The notes under the pieces were generated by a model that did not search any database, was not told where the DNA came from, and was given only the letters and a program-made list of their open reading frames with translations. This document shows, in pieces, positions 59,346 through 64,000 of a stretch of DNA of 64,000 bases (position 1 is its first letter; the number at the start of each line of letters is the position of its first letter). This DNA is from Antedon mediterranea (taxonomy: Eukaryota; Echinodermata; Crinoidea; Comatulida; Antedonidae), in assembly GCF_964355755.1 (NCBI RefSeq), contig NC_092672.1:30314501-30378500 (forward strand). Direction: 5' to 3'. Made by a program: the position numbers and the translations under genes.

Positions 59346-59483
59346 ACGCGATAAATAAGTGAGGAAACACACCCGTAGCACTTACGTATCTGGTGTACCA
59401 ACACCAAACTAAACATAGTTTTAGACGATAGCCTAACTTTTTATTACAATAAACACATTGTTGTTCGAGAAAAAAGAACTTAC

Positions 59484-59560
59484 TAAGAATAGATAACAGT
59501 TTCGGTATATCTAGTTACGGTATTTCTTGATTCCTGACATCAGCTGTGAGGCTACGCTGG
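59484..59560 (-). promoter_or_regulatory. candidate noncoding first exon of the KY-like gene
   Basis: A donor GTAAGTTC on the minus strand at 59482-59483. The 5' end is not defined, and no strong TATA box was identified. Confidence 0.35.
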
Positions 59561-59939
59561 TGGTTAAGTTGAGTAATGATGAAATGATTGTTAAAACGTA
59601 TTTCAGTTAAAAATCAGTTTTAGTCATGTGAATTGTGAATTTGCTCTTTATATTTGCAATGGGCCTATAAAAAATAGGATAATAATGTTTACTTTACACT
59701 GGATACAATGTACAACATGTTTGTTACCGTTGAGATCTCTATACAAACATATTTATAGTTGTTTGCTGTATTGTAGAATTATGACTTCAAGTAGGCATAT
59801 TATCAGACGATGCGATACTTATATGTATGCTTTATATACTGTAAGTAGGCCTAGACCAGGCGATAATACGATATATATGAGGGCTTTATATACCTTGTTA
59901 AAGGGTTACATTTCCCCCAGGAATTTTCTTACTATATAT

Positions 59940-60600
59940 TTTTATTGTCCCATCGTCAGCCATAACACAATCACCCAAATCAGTCCTTGAGATATTCTTA
60001 AACGGGAAAGTCTCGGTATCTCTATTTCAACATAAAACATAAACAATTCAAGGCAAATACAAATCCATAGCAACCAAATTTGCTAAAGTGGGTATTTTTT
60101 TGTACAAAGTAGTTTACATCAATTACAAACTGTTTCATATAACATTTTACCAATTAAGAAATTAAAAGGAAATTGTAAAAAAAATTAAAAGCAAACCAAA
60201 ACAGTAGTAGTTGGAAGTAGTTCCTTTACGTCGTTTTGATTTACCTCTTCGTGATGTGAATATATCGATATTGTTAGCGGTTTAATTTGTAAATTATTAG
60301 CAATAATTTTAGATGTACAATGACCTCCATGCCACCTAACCTCCAACCCCCTTTTCTATCGTGAGGTACTCACTTGGTATAGCTGACTAGGGTGTATGTT
60401 CCCAACTAGTCATCATCGCAGTTTAATTGTTAACCAGTCTTTTTTTTTTCTTTTTAATACGTCGTTTAGAAATCATTTTAGACGTACTGTACATTGACCC
60501 CTAATTGTAAACATGATACTATAGACTTTCCCCATAAAGTCTGTAGATATTGACTTTTTTATGGTAGCTCACCAGTCAGCGTTTCGATTGTTGTCTGGAA
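59940..60600 (-). pseudogene. decayed KY-like gene fragment, copy b
   Basis: Discontinuous similarity to the last exon of the KY-like gene: ACACAATCACCCAAATCAGTCC against ACACAATCATTCAAATCAGTAC near 59968; GGTTTAATTTGTAAATTATTAGCAAT against GATTTAACTTGTAGATTATGAGCAAT near 60279; and a second partial block near 60455. Reading frames are destroyed. Confidence 0.55.
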
Positions 60601-61239
60601 AATACTGTATTTTAGAAATGCTATACGTATGAAACGCCATATATGCCAAACTATATTTTGAAAATATTTAGTCAAAACAGATTTGAAGTTAGACAAACAC
60701 GATGCTTTCATTAAGGTAAATGTTTCACCTCTAAATTGCATATTTAGAGTAATTTTTTTTCTCTCTTTCGTGGAGCAACCGACTTTTATTTCGTTCGAAA
60801 CATTTAGTAACATATAAAAATACATATTATTAAAATATAAAACATTGCTATACAATACGGTACTTAAAAGTTCCTACAGTAAATTTGTAAAAAAAGACTT
60901 ATAGCTTTTAAGAAATAAAAAAATAATAATTTTTCTTTCACATTATCCCATTTCCTTTGAGCCTTATGTATATTGCAAGCATTATGATTTTCTTTTAAAT
61001 CTGGATAAACACGGGTCAAGACTGAAAACTGGTTAGTACTGTTTGAATGCTATTTTCTGTCTTCAGTCAACGTCAGTCCACAATTCATATGATTTTAAAC
61101 AATGGTTTGTTTTGCTTACATTATTGCAGCGCGCATTTTAAGTACATAGTTTAATATTAGAAAAATATTCAAGTTGTAAATGAGTCGATGATAGAAACGG
61201 GTGACAAATGAGTCACGGGGTTCATGTACGAGGCCTTAT
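60601..61239. other. intergenic, no feature seen
   Basis: AT-rich sequence between the KY relic and the duplicated TRIM flank. Short ORFs lack recognisable domains. Confidence 0.4.
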
Positions 61240-62753
61240 TATTGTTGGAGCCAACATAATATTATTTTTAGCTATTTTTTCATAAATAAAATACCGTGTT
61301 TATTCGAGTAAACGGCCCGCGCTTTGAATAAACGCCTCCGTCGAATAAACTCCCCCGTCGAATAAACTCCCCCATAAAACATCATTTTGAATAAACTCCT
61401 CGGGTCTTTATTTATTTTCTTGAATAAACACCCGGCCAAAAGCATATTATAAATTTCTATTTGTAGTAGAATTTATTAATTGACAAGATAATATACAGGT
61501 TACAAACAATTTCAAAACAATTTTTACTGTATATTATCACTTTTCGATATTAAATGTGTTACCACATTTCACCCAAAAAATAAACGAATACCTCGAATAA
61601 GCGAATACTAATAAATACGGTATTGGAATAATCGTTCAAATGATTGTATGATCTCGATTGTGTTCCCAGGTATGTAAACGTTAAATAGACATTGTATACC
61701 GTATATAAAATAATCAAGAATAAAACTGGAATAATCGTGTATTAAATTTCATGACCGTGATCTTTAAGTGTTCCAATGTGTGTAAACGTTCAAATTCAAA
61801 TCTTGTCCGTAATGCAAATATTTCTTTTTTTATTTGGCCTAACGTTTACTATGTTACACGAAGAAATAATTATAACTTTAAGTAATCTTAAAAGTTATAC
61901 AGTACTGTACTGTCAACAACAGAACGACTGGTGGCGCTACATATCGTCACCAAGAATTTAGAGACCAATCCAAACACTAGTTTGAGGTAGTTGACAGCAT
62001 GATAACGAAACGTCACTATTCATACTTTTTGCGTCTATTCTTTTATTTTGGTAATGTTTATGTTGTTTATGTTGGCTCTGTGATTCAGATCAACGTAACA
62101 TACATTATGAATGTAAAAACAAAGAAGACGAAAATTTGTGAGAGATATTTTTATTCGTGTACGAATTTTGTCGGACTACCTTCCAGCACAAACACACAAT
62201 ATCTAAAAGTGAAGCGAGGGAGAAAGATAGAATTAAGTCAAAACCTAAACTATTTTATTATACTACAAATTAACCTTAAATAGTAAGTTCATTTACATTA
62301 TTTATTATTATAATTAATTATACACCCTCTAAGTAAAACTACAATGCAATGATGATAAAACGACTGAAAGTTAACAGAGAAATTAAGAATTACACAGTAA
62401 TTATGAATTACACATTGCTATAAACGTTGATGTAAATTAATAGTATATTTTTCGGAATGCATAGGCCTGCTTATTTATACAAAATATATACTAATGTAGT
62501 TCATATTATACAACATTATTCGCCATCACTACATAAACCTGATAATTGAAAATAAACAACTTCACAGCATTTAAATAAAATGTTTCATTATTAATTAGCG
62601 ATTACTCCTTTTGTATTATAATTATTTTATTCATGAGTAATTATTTTTTATTAATAATGTTCAATATGGTTTGAATATAATTGTAGTATTTTATTTAACG
62701 ATAAAAGTGTAGGCCTATGTCGTAAGCTTAATAAAGCTTTTTAATCTATATTT
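61240..62753. repeat. duplicated 3' flank of TRIM-4 (partner 24090-25009)
   Basis: Matches the TRIM-1 3' flank, including the MITE, the ACAGTACTGTACTGTCAAC tract and the lead-in to the TRIM stop. It carries about 600 bp of extra sequence between 61960 and 62640. Confidence 0.75.
61291..61623. mobile_element. MITE with AATACCGTATT ends, copy 2
   Basis: Ends AATACCGTGTTTATTCGAG and the complement of AATAAATACGGTATT. The interior has GAATAAACGCC/GAATAAACTCC repeats. Paralogous to 24148-24483 through the segmental duplication. Confidence 0.65.
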
Positions 62754-64000
62754 TTAATAATTGAATATTTTCACTGTTTTGTCTCTATTTGCCACTGCTA
62801 CTCTACGTGGATTGTGGGATATGATGCATAATCCTCGAGGATCGTTGATTCCATCTTCTGCTTTATCAATCCTTTTAATAAACTTTCCACTATTACTAAA
62901 TAGCTGTAGTTTGTGGTGACTTGATATTATGATATTGTCATTATCATCAACTAGTACTCCTCCTGGGCTATTCACCTTGCCATCTTCACCGCCTTCATCA
63001 ACAAGAACTTTAATAAACTTTCCTTCATTATCAAATAGTTTTAAGCAGCTTTGATTAAAGTAAAGTACAAGATTATATCCTTGTCTTGTAAGGGCGACAT
63101 CAATGATACTTACAAAAAAAGAAAAAGACGTATCATATGGTGCTATTTTCTTAATGAGTTTGCCGCTTTCAATGTTAAACATGGCTACATTCTCATCATT
63201 AGCTACATACATGATACGTGATGCTTGATCCACATGGATACCATGTGGACATGTCAACTCATCCTTACCAAATGATTTAACCACTTCACCATTCATAGTG
63301 CATATTGTGATGCATTCATTACCACGATCACTAAATGCTATATTACCAGTGTTCATTGTGAACATTCTGTTGACACGCACACCTGATAGTGTAACCTTAC
63401 CAATGTATTTACCTGATTGCTTGTATTCGCGAATGACATTGTCCCAATATGAAACAAGCAAGCAATCGTCTCCATGTTTAACTACATCACAAACACTAAG
63501 TAACCTGTCCAAGGATATTTGTATGGTTTTTAATAATCCTTCTTTCTCTACCTTAATAGTCATTGGAGACTTCTTAATTGGTTCACCATCAACTCTAACG
63601 TCAACCTTGCAAATTCCTGCACTTTTACATATACCTATCACAGTATAGTCACCATTGACATCCTCTTCTACGTCAGTGATTGTAGTTTCTCCTGTTGGTT
63701 GTGTCAATGTAGCTTTTATGTCATTTAGATGTATTTCACATTCATCAGTTTTGATTATTTTAACATTAATTGTTGGCAATGTCATACTCTCAGCTCCTCT
63801 TAATTCTAAATAGTCCGCCCTTGATTGCGTTACAATTCCAATATCCTTCTGTAATAAATTAATTTGTTGATTGTTTTTAACAAATTTAATCTCAGCATTA
63901 ACATCAGGTTTTGTTTTAGGTACTGCACTGATCCTATCACCCAGTGATGTGATGACGTCATTACCGGATAACATTGCCGTTGCTTCATTGCCCTTCCCTA
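62754..64000 (-). CDS. TRIM-4, 3' part (coiled-coil end, filamin-like and NHL domains), partial
   Basis: Open from the window edge to the stop at 62754, 415 codons visible. It contains the end of the coiled coil (GKGNEATAM..), the Ig/filamin-like domain (INVKIIKTDECEIHLNDIKA) and NHL-type blades ending VKIFNY. It is closest to TRIM-1 by its C-terminal residues and shared 3' flank, but unlike TRIM-1 it has no stop or deletion in the visible part. The RING and B-box exon part lies beyond the window. Confidence 0.88.
   Translation of the reverse strand, partial: GKGNEATAMLSGNDVITSLGDRISAVPKTKPDVNAEIKFVKNNQQINLLQKDIGIVTQSRADYLELRGAESMTLPTINVKIIKTDECEIHLNDIKATLTQPTGETTITDVEEDVNGDYTVIGICKSAGICKVDVRVDGEPIKKSPMTIKVEKEGLLKTIQISLDRLLSVCDVVKHGDDCLLVSYWDNVIREYKQSGKYIGKVTLSGVRVNRMFTMNTGNIAFSDRGNECITICTMNGEVVKSFGKDELTCPHGIHVDQASRIMYVANDENVAMFNIESGKLIKKIAPYDTSFSFFVSIIDVALTRQGYNLVLYFNQSCLKLFDNEGKFIKVLVDEGGEDGKVNSPGGVLVDDNDNIIISSHHKLQLFSNSGKFIKRIDKAEDGINDPRGLCIISHNPRRVAVANRDKTVKIFNY

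Noticed and set aside
61999-62283. 94-residue plus-strand ORF with a hydrophobic segment
   Set aside because: Lies in extra sequence of the TRIM-4 flank without similarity to anything I recognise. Length is within chance for AT-rich DNA with few stops in one frame.

Overview
The window is eukaryotic nuclear DNA: AT-rich, intron-containing genes with metazoan extracellular and signalling domains, several kinds of transposable element and many diverged local repeats. The gene families (a thrombospondin-repeat/CUB secreted protein, a kyphoscoliosis-peptidase-like protein, a tandem set of RING/B-box/NHL TRIM genes) and the mobile elements (CR1/L2-like LINEs with a PHD finger and a 2A-like motif, a Ty3 retrotransposon, a tRNA-derived SINE) fit a marine invertebrate deuterostome. 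An echinoderm, possibly a crinoid, is my guess; it rests on general resemblance, not on a diagnostic gene. Essentially all host genes here lie on the minus strand.

Layout. 1-2416: intergenic, with a LINE 3' relic and a MITE. 2417-9022: a complete, apparently young Ty3-type LTR retrotransposon (minus strand), with 409/407-bp LTRs, a TATAT target duplication, a tRNA-His-type primer site, and gag and pol joined by an in-frame GGGAAAC slippery site. 10085-10750: LINE relic and second MITE copy. 11099-19885: a 13-exon minus-strand gene whose 11 coding exons join without a frame break into a 765-residue secreted protein with a signal peptide, eight thrombospondin type-1 repeats and a C-terminal CUB domain. 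20-25 kb: intergenic, including blocks duplicated elsewhere in the window.

25010-64000 is a tandemly duplicated TRIM cluster. TRIM-1 (25010-39622) is a pseudogene split by a CR1-like LINE (25941-38547). That LINE is itself split by an 8.6-kb foldback-like element (29371-37991) whose ends are inverted 54-bp tandem arrays. The foldback element carries further LINEs, a 1.4-kb nested insertion and a long-period tandem repeat. At the two outer junctions, removing the insert and one target-site copy restores the reading frame, so the nesting order can be read directly. TRIM-2 (41390-43546) is intact (718 aa). TRIM-3 (47764-49892) has a single 1-nt frameshift. TRIM-4 (62754 onward) runs off the window. 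Between TRIM-3 and TRIM-4 lies a kyphoscoliosis-peptidase-like gene (52904-59028) with an N-myristoylation motif and a Cys-His-Asp transglutaminase-like triad. It has a homopolymer frameshift and a 2.65-kb palindromic element in its first coding intron, and decayed copies of the same gene flank it on both sides.

The host genes do not form an operon. The TRIM genes probably encode E3-ligase-type proteins. The KY-like gene is intercalated in the same duplicated segment and has been copied with it. The TSP1/CUB gene is independent and extracellular. The main interest is the readable record of duplication, insertion and decay, and the unusual architecture of the foldback element.
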